Assembly: GCF_900141875.1 (NCBI RefSeq)
Contig: NZ_FQZE01000019.1
Coordinates: 33,920-97,919, forward strand
Direction of reading: 5' to 3'
Source of the DNA: Tangfeifania diversioriginum
GTDB taxonomy: Bacteria > Bacteroidota > Bacteroidia > Bacteroidales > Prolixibacteraceae
DNA: 64,000 nucleotides
A program made the position numbers and the translations under genes. Under the pieces are notes generated by a model. That model had not been told where the DNA came from. It did no database searches and saw only the letters and a list, made by a program, of their open reading frames with translations. Every line of letters starts with the position of its first letter. The first letter of the stretch is position 1. Shown piece after piece: positions 1 through 9,493 of this stretch.

Positions 1-453
1 CCCATAGAAGTTTACTTCCCGCCAGCCGAAAAAGTAGAAAAATTGTTGAATGAAAAAGGCCCCTTCAGTTTTTATGAATCCATTGAAAACCGAAAGGAAT
101 GTTGCTACATTCGCAAAGTCATTCCGCTAAAACGAGCGCTGAAAGGAAACGAAATCTGGATTACCGGGCTCCGTGCATCACAATCGGAAAACCGCAGCAA
201 TTTGCATGAATTTGAATGGGACGAAGGCAACCAAAAAGTAAAGTTCAACCCGTTGATTAACTGGAGCCTCGATGAGGTGAAAGATTACGTGAATAAGAAT
301 AATGTTCCTTACAATGTGCTTCACGACAAAGGTTTTGTAAGCATTGGTTGCGAGCCCTGCACCCGCGCCATTAAACCCGGCGAGGATTTCCGTGCCGGCC
401 GCTGGTGGTGGGAGCAAAGTTCGGGAAAAGAATGTGGTTTGCACGAGAGCTGA
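1..453 (+). CDS. cysH: Phosphoadenylyl/adenylyl-sulfate reductase, 3' part
   Basis: This is the C-terminal 150 codons of a sulfonucleotide reductase; the reading frame is open to base 1, so the gene begins outside the window. The family reduces APS or PAPS to sulfite with thioredoxin in cytoplasmic sulfate assimilation. Visible hallmarks are a CC pair (ENRKECCYIRK), a CEPC pair near the end, the phosphosulfate-binding block WITGLRASQS, and the C-terminal KECGLH that carries the catalytic cysteine. The CC plus CxxC cysteines are the [4Fe-4S] ligands typical of the bacterial APS-reducing type, so APS is the more likely substrate. A TTG at 43 should not be taken as the start because homology continues upstream. 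Confidence 0.93.
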   Translation, partial: PIEVYFPPAEKVEKLLNEKGPFSFYESIENRKECCYIRKVIPLKRALKGNEIWITGLRASQSENRSNLHEFEWDEGNQKVKFNPLINWSLDEVKDYVNKNNVPYNVLHDKGFVSIGCEPCTRAIKPGEDFRAGRWWWEQSSGKECGLHES

Positions 454-456
454 ATT

Positions 457-816
457 TTACAAAACAGAGCGGATAAAATCGAGCCGCCTTTTCGAATCGT
501 TGCTCTCCTTAAATAGCACCTGAAGATATTCACAAGGATAATTGTCGCAATAAGCACAATTTGAAAACTGTTTTTTGATGCAGCAATTTCTGATTTTACA
601 ATTCAGGCAACCTTCAAATATTTTGGCATCCTCAGCTTTACACCCTTCGCAACCGGTAATGTCATTTGCAGTTAAGTTGGTTGCATAAATTTCATTGCTT
701 AAATGGGCAATTTCATCCTTCATTTTTTTCTTTTGCAATTCATCTGTTTCGTGGGTAGCCCAAAAAATGGGACATCCCTCGCAAAGCAATCCGCAATATG
801 AAATTGGTATATTCAT
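457..816 (-). CDS. DUF3795 cysteine-rich protein
   Basis: A 119-residue protein encoded opposite to its neighbours, ending 3 bp from the cysH-type stop (convergent). It has about 14 cysteines in CxxC-like pairs: CGLLCEGCPIFW at the N-terminus, then CEGCK, CLNCKIRNCC, CAYCDNYPC. This pattern matches the DUF3795 family, presumed to bind metal or an Fe-S cluster; no enzymatic role is established. There is no signal peptide, so it is cytoplasmic. The ATG at 816 places the conserved N-terminal cysteine motif right at the start, as usual in this family. Confidence 0.8.
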   Translation of the reverse strand: MNIPISYCGLLCEGCPIFWATHETDELQKKKMKDEIAHLSNEIYATNLTANDITGCEGCKAEDAKIFEGCLNCKIRNCCIKKQFSNCAYCDNYPCEYLQVLFKESNDSKRRLDFIRSVL

Positions 817-926
817 ATTCGTAATTTTTTGTTAGCAGTTTTAAAAGTACTGCAAATTACAAAAAAGAGCTTAAACAAAACAGATTAGTGTTTTTGTAAT
901 GTATTTCAATTTTATGATTAATCATA

Positions 927-958
927 TTTGAGAATCTGTACAATATTCTGTATTTTCA
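927..958 (+). promoter_or_regulatory. Putative promoter of the GH65 gene
   Basis: TTTG at 927-930 and TATTTTCA at 951-958 are 20 bp apart, close to the Bacteroidota -33/-7 pattern but with an imperfect -7 box. It lies about 100 bp upstream of the ATG at 1060 in an otherwise featureless 243-bp spacer. Confidence 0.4.
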
Positions 959-1059
959 GGTTTTTGGTACCACCATGTTTTGAAATTGAAAAACGGAAAG
1001 CAATTTTAAGTGAATTGCAAAACGGTGCTGCCATTTGTGAATAATTAAAAAACCATGAG

Positions 1060-3450
1060 ATGAAAGCCTGGAAAGTAATTTATAACGATTGGATACCCGA
1101 AAAACAACCAACAAGAGAAGCATTAACGACTTTAGGCAACGGCTATTTTGCCGCACGCGGTGCTGCTGAAGAATCCGATGCCGGAGGGCCTCATTACCCG
1201 GGTACTTACCTGGCTTGTGGTTACAACCGGATGACATCAAAAGTTTCGGGACGCGAAGTTGAAAATGAGGATTTGGTAAATTGGGCCAACTGGTTGAGTT
1301 TGAAATTCAGGATTGAAGATGGCGACTGGTTTGATTTGGAAAAGGTTGAGATTATAAAATACCGGAATGAACTGGATTTGAAAAGCGGTATTTTGAAGCG
1401 CACCGTTGGTTTTGTCGATCAGGAAGGACGTGAATCATTGCTGATTAGCAGGAGATTGGTGCACATGAAATTTTCGCACCTTGCTGCTATTGAATGGAAA
1501 ATTACCCCACAAAACTGGTCGGGTAAAATTGAAGTTCAGTCAGCCATCGACGGCACTGTTACTAATTCGGGAGTCGATCGTTACAGCGATTTGCGTGGTG
1601 ATCACCTCAAACCACTGTTCACCAAACAAGTGGACGATAAATGCATCATGCTTGTAGTGAAAACAAAGCAATCGAAGATTCGGATGGCACAATCGGCCCG
1701 TACAACCGTCTTCTCTGATGATGAACCCATTTCTGCAGATTCTGAAATAACTGAAAAAGAAGGATACATTGCCCAGTATTTAACTTTTAATGCAGAGCAA
1801 AATAAAACAGTCAGGGTTGAAAAAATAGTCGGACTGCATACATCGCGTGATAATGCAATTAGCGAACCGGCACTTGAAGCCTGTAACGCTGTGCAGCGCG
1901 CAGGTAATTTCGAAGATTTGCTGACTTCTCACACACGTGAATGGAAACAGCTTTGGTACCGGTGCGATCTGGAACTCGAAGAGGGAGAATACACGCAGAT
2001 GATTCTCCGGTTACACATTTTTCACATTTTGCAAACGGCATCTGCCAATACCATCGATTTGGATGTGGGCATTCCCGCCCGCGGTTGGCACGGCGAAGCT
2101 TATCGCGGCCACATTTTCTGGGATGAACTTTTTGTTTTTCCTTTCCTCAATTTTCAGCTTCCTGAACTGGCCCGGTCGCTGCTGATGTATCGCTACCGCC
2201 GGTTACCCGAGGCACGGCGTGCGGCGCGAAATGCCGGTTTCAAAGGGGCAATGTTCCCGTGGCAAAGCGGAAGCAACGGGCGCGAAGAAAGCCAGGAATT
2301 GCACCTTAATCCGAAATCGGGCGAGTGGGACCGTGACGACACCTATTTGCAGCGGCATGTGGGGGCCGCCATTGCCTACAACATTCACCAGTATTTTGAA
2401 GCCACACGCGACCTTGAGTTTATGTCGTTTTATGGGGCCGAGATGCTGCTTGAAATTGCCCGTTTTTGGTCGAGCATTGCTGAATGGAACCCCGACCGCG
2501 AGCGTTTTGAAATCAGGGGAGTGGTTGGCCCCGATGAATTCCATACACAATATCCCGATTCCGACAAGCCTGGCCTCAATAACAACGCCTACACCAATGT
2601 GATGGCTGTATGGGTGCTTCAAAAAGCGCTGAATATGGTGGAGCAGCTTTCTGAAACCCGCAAGGTGGAACTTTTTGAAGAGTTGGATATTGATGAAAGC
2701 GAGCTCGAACGCTGGGAGAAAATTACCCGCAAAATGTACGTGCCCTTCATTAAAAAAGGTATTATCAGTCAGTTTGAGAGATACGACGATTTGCAAGAAA
2801 TGGACTGGGACAAGTACCGCAAAAAATACGACGATGTACAACGCATGGATCGCATTCTGAAAGCGGAAGGCGATACCCCAAATCGTTATAAAGTTGGAAA
2901 ACAGGCCGATGTGCTGATGTTGTTCTATCTTTTCTCGGTGGAGCAGCTGAAAGAAATTTTTAACCGGCTGGGCTACGAATTCGAACCATCTTCAATTCCT
3001 GAAAATGTGGATTATTATCTGAAAAGAAGTTCGCACGGATCAACACTCAGCCGGCTGGTTTATTCGTGGGTAATGTCGCGGTCTGATCGCGAACGCTCGT
3101 GGAAAGCTTTTCAAAAAGCACTATTAAGCGATTTTGAAGATGTTCAGGGCGGCACCACATCCGAAGGAATTCACCTGGGTGCCATGGCCGGTACGGTAGA
3201 TATTGTACAGCGGTGTTACACCGGCCTCGAAATTCGCGACGGGGTGCTCTGGATCAACCCGCGGCTGCCGCGTGAGCTTCAGTCGCTGAAAATGCGCATT
3301 CGTTACCGGGGGCATTGGATTCATTTCCTTTTCAACCATAAAATAGTTGAGGTTACATTCGAAGCCGGCTGGTCGCCCAAGGTGGAAATCGGCTTCCGGG
3401 AAAAAGTGTACACCTTTGGCGAGGGCGATCGGAAAACTTTTTCGCTGTAA
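1060..3450 (+). CDS. Glycoside hydrolase family 65 protein (disaccharide phosphorylase-like)
   Basis: A 796-residue GH65 protein. The family cleaves alpha-glucosides such as maltose, trehalose or kojibiose, usually by phosphorolysis. The N-terminal beta-sandwich starts at the conserved ETLGNGYFAARG-like block (here ALTTLGNGYFAARG, residues 22-35). The (alpha/alpha)6 catalytic domain carries RGHIFWDELFVFPF and VVGPDEFH, whose Glu at about residue 493 is the expected general acid. RSSHGSTLSRLVYSW near residue 650 belongs to the phosphate/substrate region. There is no signal peptide, so it acts in the cytoplasm. It has its own promoter-like spacer and is separated by 205 bp from the next gene. 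Substrate cannot be assigned from sequence alone. Confidence 0.9.
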   Translation: MKAWKVIYNDWIPEKQPTREALTTLGNGYFAARGAAEESDAGGPHYPGTYLACGYNRMTSKVSGREVENEDLVNWANWLSLKFRIEDGDWFDLEKVEIIKYRNELDLKSGILKRTVGFVDQEGRESLLISRRLVHMKFSHLAAIEWKITPQNWSGKIEVQSAIDGTVTNSGVDRYSDLRGDHLKPLFTKQVDDKCIMLVVKTKQSKIRMAQSARTTVFSDDEPISADSEITEKEGYIAQYLTFNAEQNKTVRVEKIVGLHTSRDNAISEPALEACNAVQRAGNFEDLLTSHTREWKQLWYRCDLELEEGEYTQMILRLHIFHILQTASANTIDLDVGIPARGWHGEAYRGHIFWDELFVFPFLNFQLPELARSLLMYRYRRLPEARRAARNAGFKGAMFPWQSGSNGREESQELHLNPKSGEWDRDDTYLQRHVGAAIAYNIHQYFEATRDLEFMSFYGAEMLLEIARFWSSIAEWNPDRERFEIRGVVGPDEFHTQYPDSDKPGLNNNAYTNVMAVWVLQKALNMVEQLSETRKVELFEELDIDESELERWEKITRKMYVPFIKKGIISQFERYDDLQEMDWDKYRKKYDDVQRMDRILKAEGDTPNRYKVGKQADVLMLFYLFSVEQLKEIFNRLGYEFEPSSIPENVDYYLKRSSHGSTLSRLVYSWVMSRSDRERSWKAFQKALLSDFEDVQGGTTSEGIHLGAMAGTVDIVQRCYTGLEIRDGVLWINPRLPRELQSLKMRIRYRGHWIHFLFNHKIVEVTFEAGWSPKVEIGFREKVYTFGEGDRKTFSL

Positions 3451-3567
3451 CTGATTTATTTATGCAATTCACCTAATCACCGCAGTAAAAAATTAAACTA
3501 TTCCCGAATCTAAAAGGTTTGCAACAATGTAAATTTTTCTCATTGAATAGAATGGCAAAACAATTGT

Positions 3568-3575
3568 TATTTTTG
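3568..3575 (+). promoter_or_regulatory. -7 box (TATTTTTG) upstream of the first ECF sigma gene
   Basis: TATTTTTG matches the Bacteroidota TAnnTTTG -7 element. A TTG about 22 bp upstream (in CATTGAATAG) could serve as the -33 box at slightly long spacing. It lies 80 bp before the sigma-factor ATG. Confidence 0.45.
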
Positions 3576-3655
3576 CGCGGGGAATTGAAAAAATTTAGTT
3601 GCAGTTTTGCAGGCTGATTTGGTTTTTATAAGCCTGCCGGTTTTGGGTTTTTACT

Positions 3656-4234
3656 ATGGTTTCTGATAAAAAAATTTGGGATGATTTTAGGAAGGGCGAG
3701 AAATCCGCTCTTTCCCAAATTTATCATCAGCATATTCAAATGCTCTTTCGCTACGGAAAAAAATTTACCCAGGACGATGATTTGATAAAAGATACGATTC
3801 AGGATTTGTTTATCGACCTTATTCGCACACGAAACAACCTTGGCGAAACCGATAATATTACTTTTTACCTGATGGTTTCATTCCGCCGCAAACTGGTTAA
3901 AAACTTGAAAAAGGTGAAACTCAATTCCGATCCGGTGGAGGAAGATGAGTTGACCACAGAAATTGTATATTCAGTCGAAGAGGAGTTAATTAAAAAAGAA
4001 AGCCTCACCCAAAGAGAAGAAAAAGTACGAAAAGCTTTGGCCGGGATTACGCCTAAACAGCGTGAGATCCTATACTATAAATTTTCCTGCGAGCTTGACT
4101 ATGAGCAGATTTGCGAAATTATGGAATTGCAATACGACTCGGCCCGGAAACAGGTTTCACGTGCGCTCAAAGTAATGAAGAAAGCGTTGCTGGATTCCGG
4201 GGTATTTCTGTTCTTGTCAGCGTTATTTTTCTAA
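3656..4234 (+). CDS. ECF-type RNA polymerase sigma factor (system 1)
   Basis: A 192-residue sigma-70 family protein of ECF size. Region 2 is about residues 10-85 (IKDTIQDLFIDLIRTR is the core-binding part) and region 4 about 125-180 (ALAGITPKQREILYYKFSCELDYEQICEIMELQYDS cut by helix turns). Such factors pair with the FecR anti-sigma factor encoded next and switch on the SusC/SusD genes when the outer-membrane transporter is loaded. The C-terminal tail is strongly hydrophobic (GVFLFLSALFF), often seen in Bacteroidota ECF proteins. The FecR gene lies 426 bp downstream behind a terminator-like hairpin. Confidence 0.93.
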   Translation: MVSDKKIWDDFRKGEKSALSQIYHQHIQMLFRYGKKFTQDDDLIKDTIQDLFIDLIRTRNNLGETDNITFYLMVSFRRKLVKNLKKVKLNSDPVEEDELTTEIVYSVEEELIKKESLTQREEKVRKALAGITPKQREILYYKFSCELDYEQICEIMELQYDSARKQVSRALKVMKKALLDSGVFLFLSALFF

Positions 4235-4536
4235 CCTGTTTAATTCATGCGTTTAGTTTGATGTAGGTGCGAGGCGTCGGAACCCGCAGGCATAATTATC
4301 TATTTCAAGGGTTTCGCAACGAAGCAGATGCATTAAAATAAACGCACTTGTGAAAAATATTTTTTTTCACCGGTTTTACAAATCATTTATAAGCAGTATT
4401 TTACAAATTCAAAATATTTTTCATGAATTTAACAGGCTAAAAAGCACAAAATATTTGTCCACAATATCATTTATTTCGACTTATTAAAAATAACCGACGA
4501 TAATCAACCGGTTTTTCATAGGATTAGTTTAGTTTG

Positions 4537-4574
4537 AAAAAAAGCGTTCCGTAAAGCGACTGGGGCGCTTTTTT
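4537..4574 (+). terminator. Hairpin with T-tract between sigma 1 and FecR 1
   Basis: AAAAAGCG and CGCTTTTT form a stem around an approximately 19-nt loop, followed by more T residues. It lies about 300 bp after the sigma stop and 87 bp before the FecR start, so it may end the sigma transcript or act as an attenuator. The rest of the 426-bp spacer shows no clear element. Confidence 0.55.
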
Positions 4575-4660
4575 AATTTTCTATTAAAAAATGTGAATTT
4601 ATCTGTCCACATTTTTTAGTTGGGTGTCTTTTAAATAATAGTTAAGAACCGATAAACTAA

Positions 4661-5893
4661 ATGAAATCAAAATTTGCTGAATACAGCACCGAACAACTCC
4701 TCGAAGAAAAATCCTTTATTGAATGGGTGTTGCTGGGCATGCACAACAGTGAATGGGAAAATTTTTTTGACGATCATCCCGAAATTCGCCCCCATGAAAA
4801 AGCCGCACGCGAAATCATACATTTACTTCAGGATAAATATGAAATTCTGGATGAAGTTTCTGTTCTGCAATTATGGAAAAGTATTGACAGTTTCGACAAT
4901 ATTCACAAACAAAAAATTAAAAAACTTACCATCAGGCGAAGGCTAAGCTGGGCTGCTTCAGTTTTGTTAATCGTTTCCCTCGGAACATTTGGTTTCCTGT
5001 ATTTTAATGATTCCTGGCAAAATTACCGTTTTGCCTCGTCTGAAATTACCGAAAGTGATGAATCACGCATGGTACTTTCCAACGGGGAAGAAATTTCCCT
5101 TAAAGAAGACAATTCTACCATTGCAATGGACGAGGTTGCAGAGCAGGTAATTGTAAACGACAGCATTATCGATTTATCCCAAAAAATGGATGCCGGTAAG
5201 TCTGAGGCCAAAATGAACGAAGTGGTTATTCCATACGGAAAAAAATCGGAATTGCTGCTGGCCGATGGCACTAAAGTATGGCTCAATGCCGGCAGTCGCC
5301 TGGCTTTCCCAACAAAATTCACAGGTAAAAAACGCGAAATATTTTTGGAAGGTGAAGCCTGTTTTCAGGTGGCACACAACAACGAAAAGCCATTTATAGT
5401 TAATGCGGGCGGCCTCGATATTAAAGTGCTGGGTACAAATTTTAATGTGTCGGCTTACCCCACAGAAAAAACGGTTGAAACAGTGCTTGTTGAAGGAAGT
5501 GTGGCAGTCAGCCGCTCGAAAGTTATTAAGCTGGGCAATAAGGAAACGATACTGAAACCGAACCAAAAAGCAAGTTTCCACAAAGAAAACAATGAAATGA
5601 CTTTAACCGATGAAACCGATGTGGATTTGTATATTGCCTGGACCTATGGCTGGCTCAGGTACGAAAGAGAAAGCCTGGAGTCGGTTTTGCGAAAAGTGGA
5701 ACGATACTATAATGTGGAGATTGAATTACCGGCAGCTTACCCGAGCGACGATAAAATTTCAGGAAAACTCGATTTGGAAAATTCGCTGCCAACAGTTATG
5801 GGATTTTTGTCTGATGCATCGGGATTTAATTATCGCATAACAGGCAATAAAGTATTAATTGATGAACGACTTGAAAAATTACCAACACGATAG
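4661..5893 (+). CDS. FecR family anti-sigma factor (system 1)
   Basis: A 410-residue inner-membrane anti-sigma factor. Residues 1-90 are the cytoplasmic sigma-binding part; a transmembrane helix spans about 96-115 (LSWAASVLLIVSLGTFGFLYF region); the periplasmic FecR domain is about 185-290 (VVIPYGKKSELLLADGTKVW, then GEACFQVAHNNEKPFIV), and a DUF4974 domain that contacts the STN domain of the transporter is at about 320-405. It relays the signal from the SusC-type receptor at 6030 to the sigma factor at 3656. An RNA hairpin separates it from that receptor gene. Confidence 0.92.
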   Translation: MKSKFAEYSTEQLLEEKSFIEWVLLGMHNSEWENFFDDHPEIRPHEKAAREIIHLLQDKYEILDEVSVLQLWKSIDSFDNIHKQKIKKLTIRRRLSWAASVLLIVSLGTFGFLYFNDSWQNYRFASSEITESDESRMVLSNGEEISLKEDNSTIAMDEVAEQVIVNDSIIDLSQKMDAGKSEAKMNEVVIPYGKKSELLLADGTKVWLNAGSRLAFPTKFTGKKREIFLEGEACFQVAHNNEKPFIVNAGGLDIKVLGTNFNVSAYPTEKTVETVLVEGSVAVSRSKVIKLGNKETILKPNQKASFHKENNEMTLTDETDVDLYIAWTYGWLRYERESLESVLRKVERYYNVEIELPAAYPSDDKISGKLDLENSLPTVMGFLSDASGFNYRITGNKVLIDERLEKLPTR

Positions 5894-5913
5894 AATAGAA
5901 TATAATAACATAG

Positions 5914-5983
5914 AAAACCGGAAGGTTCTGATTGCCCTGTAAGATTGATTGGCGTCGCCTTACAGGACCAACCTGCCGGTTTT
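5914..5983 (+). promoter_or_regulatory. Long nested hairpin between FecR 1 and SusC 1
   Basis: Outer arms AAAACCGG (5914-5921) and CCGGTTTT (5976-5983) enclose inner arms CCTGTAAG (5936-5943) and CTTACAGG (5959-5966), with GGTT/AACC between them. Transcribed, this gives a roughly 70-nt stem ending just before the receptor leader. There is no long T-run after it, so control of translation or RNA stability is as likely as termination. Confidence 0.6.
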
Positions 5984-6029
5984 CATTTAAATAAAAACAA
6001 TAAATGTTTAATCTAAACTCTTTAAAAGT

Positions 6030-9000
6030 ATGAAGAAAAAGCGAAAATTGTGGTACTTCTCGAGGGGAAGTTTATCAAAAATCTTACTGAAAATGAAACT
6101 AATGACTTTCCTGGTGTTGCTGGGATTGGTTGGATCTGCTGCCGACAGCTATTCGCAGGCGGCAAAATTCAACCTGAAAATGCACAATGCGACTGTGCTG
6201 GAGGTATTTCAGCAAATTGAGGAAAACAGTGAATTTATTTTGTTGTATAACGAAAAGTGGGTGGATGTGAACCGCCGCGTTGATGTCCAGGTAAAAAACG
6301 AAACGGTTAAGGAAGTTTTAGACCAGACTTTTAAAGGAACCCAAAATGTCTATAAAATTTATGACAGGCAGATTGTTGTTTTAAAAGATGATAAAACTGA
6401 AGTACCGGTTGATGTTCGAAACCAAATTAATGAAAGCCGGAACTTAAATTCAGGAGCAGCGCAGCAGCAAAAAGCTGTGGCTGGTGTAATTACCGATGAA
6501 TCGGGGCATCCGCTTCCGGGAGTGACCGTGCTTGAAAAAGGAACTACCAACGGAACAGTAACCAATACCGACGGTGAATATTCATTGAATATTTCTGCAA
6601 GCTCAGATACACTGCAGTTCTCGTTTATTGGTATGCAAACCATGATTGTACCGGTAGATGACCGAACAGTTATCAATATTGTAATGCAGCAGGAAACCGA
6701 AGGGTTGGAAGAAGTTGTTGTAATTGGTTACGGTACACAGCGTAAAGGAAGTGTTATTGGTTCGGTTGACCGCATTGAAACCCAGCAGTTGAAACAACCC
6801 ACACGTACCATCAGTACTTCGCTGGCCGGACGTTTGGCAGGTGTTGTTTCGGTACAGGGCTCAGGCGAGCCGGGTTACGATGGTGCCGATTTCTGGATTA
6901 GGGGGGTGAACACTTTTACCGGAAATACCAGCCCGCTGATTTTGGTTGACGGTGTGGAACGTGACCTCGATAACGTGGACCCGGAAGAAATTACCGACTT
7001 TACCATTTTGAAAGATGCAACCGCTACTGCTGTTTACGGTGTGCGCGGTGCAAACGGTGTGGTACTTATTACCACCAAAAAAGGATCGATTGGCGAACCG
7101 GATATTAACCTGCGTATGGAAAACAGCTTTTCCGACCCGTTGGAATTACCCGATTTTGTTGACGGCACCACATACATGACCATGCAAAATGAAGCCCTTG
7201 GAAATAACGGGAAAAACCCGCTTTATTCCCAGGAAACAATTCAACGTACCGAGAGTGGGTTCGACCCCAATTACTACCCCGATGTAAACTGGCTCGACGA
7301 GTTAATCGACCACTGGACACCAACCCAGCGCGTTACACTTAACGTGTCGGGCGGTAGCGAAAAAGTACGTTACTTTGTTTCAGGGGCGTTCTTAAACCAG
7401 AGTGGTATGTGGAAAAGTTTTGGAGGAACCAGCTATAACAACAATGTGAATGTGAAGCGTTATAACTTCCGCGCAAACGTGGATATGAACATCACCTCAA
7501 CTACCATCCTGGGAGTTAATCTTGCAGCTATTCTCGAAGACCGTAATTATCCCGGGGAATCATCAGGTACAATTTTTAGCTGGGTGCTTCAAACCCCGCC
7601 AACCTGGTTTCCGATGACTTATCCTGACGAATCAAAAGTTCCGGGATACCCCTACGGAATGGCACGCAACCCATACCAGTTGCTGGCACGTTCAGGATTT
7701 TCAACCGAAAATCACTCAACTGTTCAGTCCAATTTTAATATTTCACAGGAGCTCGATTTTATTACCGAAGGCTTGTCGGCAAGAGGATTATTTGCTTTTG
7801 ACTCCTATACTAGGGCCAATATTACCCGCTCGATGCAGCCAAGGCCATATCTGATTATTCCTTATGGCTTTGACGAGGAAGGGAATCCTATTTTGCAAAA
7901 CGAAGAAGGGGAATATAATTACCAGGATCAGGAGCCAAACAGTACCAGCTATCACAATTATCTTACCCGTGACGTTGAAGCACCATACACCGACCGTTCG
8001 TTGTACATTGAGGCTACACTCAACTATAACCGCCGGTTTGGCCAGCACGATGTTGGAGGGCTGCTGCTTTATAACCAAAGCGACAAGACCTTCCCCTCAC
8101 TGGGTGGAATCTACGAATCGGTTCCACAACGCCACCAGGGGTTAACCGGAAGGGTGAACTATGCATTTAACCAAAAATATTTTGGTGAATTCAACTTCGG
8201 ATACAACGGTTCCGAAAACTTCGCCCCAGGGAAACGTTACGGTTTCTTTCCTTCAGCTGCTGTGGGATGGGTTCCAACCGAAGAATCATTTACCGACTTC
8301 ATGAAACCGGTAATCGACTACATGAAAATCAGGCTCTCGCATGGTTATGTGGGTAACGACGGGCTGAATTCGCGTTTTGTTTACCTTACAAGAGTTGAAG
8401 GAACCAGCACCAATGTTGGCTTTGGTACCAACAACGGTTACGGTTACGGAGCAGGTTCGGGTATCAATATTACCTATTATGGTAACCCCGATGCTACCTG
8501 GGAGCGGGCTGCAAAAACCGACCTCGGCCTCGAGGTTCATTTCCTCGATAACTTTGTGCTTCAGGCAGATGGTTTTTACGAAAAAAGAGACAACATTTGG
8601 GTTCAGCTTTCACGTGTCCCCGATATCTTTGGATTTAGCACAAAACCTTATGCCAATGCCGGTGAAATGGAAAATATGGGGGTAGATGCCTTCCTGGAAT
8701 ATTCTAAACCTATAAACGACGATTTAAGTATAAACTTTAAAGGAACGTTTACCTTCTCGCAGAATAATATTCTGGCCAACGGCGAAGAAAAGAAAAAATA
8801 CGAATACCAGTCGGCAATTGGCCAGCCGTTTGGACGCGAGATGGGTTACATTGCCGAAGGCCTTTTTGTGGACCAGGCTGAAATTAACAACAGTCCGAGC
8901 CAGGTGAGTATAGGTGGCGAAAGTAAACCCGGCGACATCAAATATAAAGATGTGAACGACGATGGCATTGTTGACCAGTTTGACCGTGTTTACATGGGGC

Positions 9001-9488
9001 ATCCTACCATCCCGGAAATGACCTACGGTTTTGGTTCAAATATTTTCTTTAAAGATTTCGACTTCTCTTTACTGTTCCAGGGAGCAGCAAGGGTTTCGTT
9101 TTTTGCCAACCCGAAAGCATTTCCTGAAGAGGACCGTGGTAATGTGCTTACGGTTATTGCCGACAGCTACTGGAGCGAAGAAACGCAGGATTTGGATGCT
9201 GAATTCCCACGCTTGGGAATCGGTCAGCAAACAAAAAACTATACCAATTCCAGCTGGTGGCTGCGTAACGGAAGTTACCTGCGCCTGAAACAAATCGAAT
9301 TAGGTTACTCCCTGCCAAAACTGGCGCTGGGAAAATACAATATCGACAATGCACGTATTTATGTGAATGGGTTAAATCTGTTTACCTATTCACCTTTTAA
9401 ATGGTGGGATCCCGAATCAAAAAGTTCAACCGGAATGTATTACCCCATCCAAAAAGTTATTAATGCAGGTGTTGAAATTAAATTTTAA
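6030..9488 (+). CDS. SusC/RagA-family TonB-dependent transporter with STN domain (system 1)
   Basis: A 1152-residue outer-membrane transducer-transporter for oligosaccharides. After a long basic N-terminus and signal peptide (cleavage near SYSQA, about residue 44) come an STN signalling domain (about 45-115), a carboxypeptidase-like beta-sandwich (about 148-230, GVITDESGHPLPGVTV), the plug starting at LEEVVVIGYGTQ (about 232), and the 22-strand barrel ending in aromatic VEIKF. The SusC signature VYGVRGANGVVLITTKKG is intact. The STN domain matches control by the FecR/sigma pair just upstream. The SusD partner starts 5 bp after its stop. Confidence 0.95.
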   Translation: MKKKRKLWYFSRGSLSKILLKMKLMTFLVLLGLVGSAADSYSQAAKFNLKMHNATVLEVFQQIEENSEFILLYNEKWVDVNRRVDVQVKNETVKEVLDQTFKGTQNVYKIYDRQIVVLKDDKTEVPVDVRNQINESRNLNSGAAQQQKAVAGVITDESGHPLPGVTVLEKGTTNGTVTNTDGEYSLNISASSDTLQFSFIGMQTMIVPVDDRTVINIVMQQETEGLEEVVVIGYGTQRKGSVIGSVDRIETQQLKQPTRTISTSLAGRLAGVVSVQGSGEPGYDGADFWIRGVNTFTGNTSPLILVDGVERDLDNVDPEEITDFTILKDATATAVYGVRGANGVVLITTKKGSIGEPDINLRMENSFSDPLELPDFVDGTTYMTMQNEALGNNGKNPLYSQETIQRTESGFDPNYYPDVNWLDELIDHWTPTQRVTLNVSGGSEKVRYFVSGAFLNQSGMWKSFGGTSYNNNVNVKRYNFRANVDMNITSTTILGVNLAAILEDRNYPGESSGTIFSWVLQTPPTWFPMTYPDESKVPGYPYGMARNPYQLLARSGFSTENHSTVQSNFNISQELDFITEGLSARGLFAFDSYTRANITRSMQPRPYLIIPYGFDEEGNPILQNEEGEYNYQDQEPNSTSYHNYLTRDVEAPYTDRSLYIEATLNYNRRFGQHDVGGLLLYNQSDKTFPSLGGIYESVPQRHQGLTGRVNYAFNQKYFGEFNFGYNGSENFAPGKRYGFFPSAAVGWVPTEESFTDFMKPVIDYMKIRLSHGYVGNDGLNSRFVYLTRVEGTSTNVGFGTNNGYGYGAGSGINITYYGNPDATWERAAKTDLGLEVHFLDNFVLQADGFYEKRDNIWVQLSRVPDIFGFSTKPYANAGEMENMGVDAFLEYSKPINDDLSINFKGTFTFSQNNILANGEEKKKYEYQSAIGQPFGREMGYIAEGLFVDQAEINNSPSQVSIGGESKPGDIKYKDVNDDGIVDQFDRVYMGHPTIPEMTYGFGSNIFFKDFDFSLLFQGAARVSFFANPKAFPEEDRGNVLTVIADSYWSEETQDLDAEFPRLGIGQQTKNYTNSSWWLRNGSYLRLKQIELGYSLPKLALGKYNIDNARIYVNGLNLFTYSPFKWWDPESKSSTGMYYPIQKVINAGVEIKF

Positions 9489-9493
9489 GGACT

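Noticed and set aside
2203..2841. Long open frame on the minus strand opposite the GH65 gene
   Set aside because: It lies wholly inside a well-supported GH65 coding sequence and has no recognisable motif; an antisense shadow.
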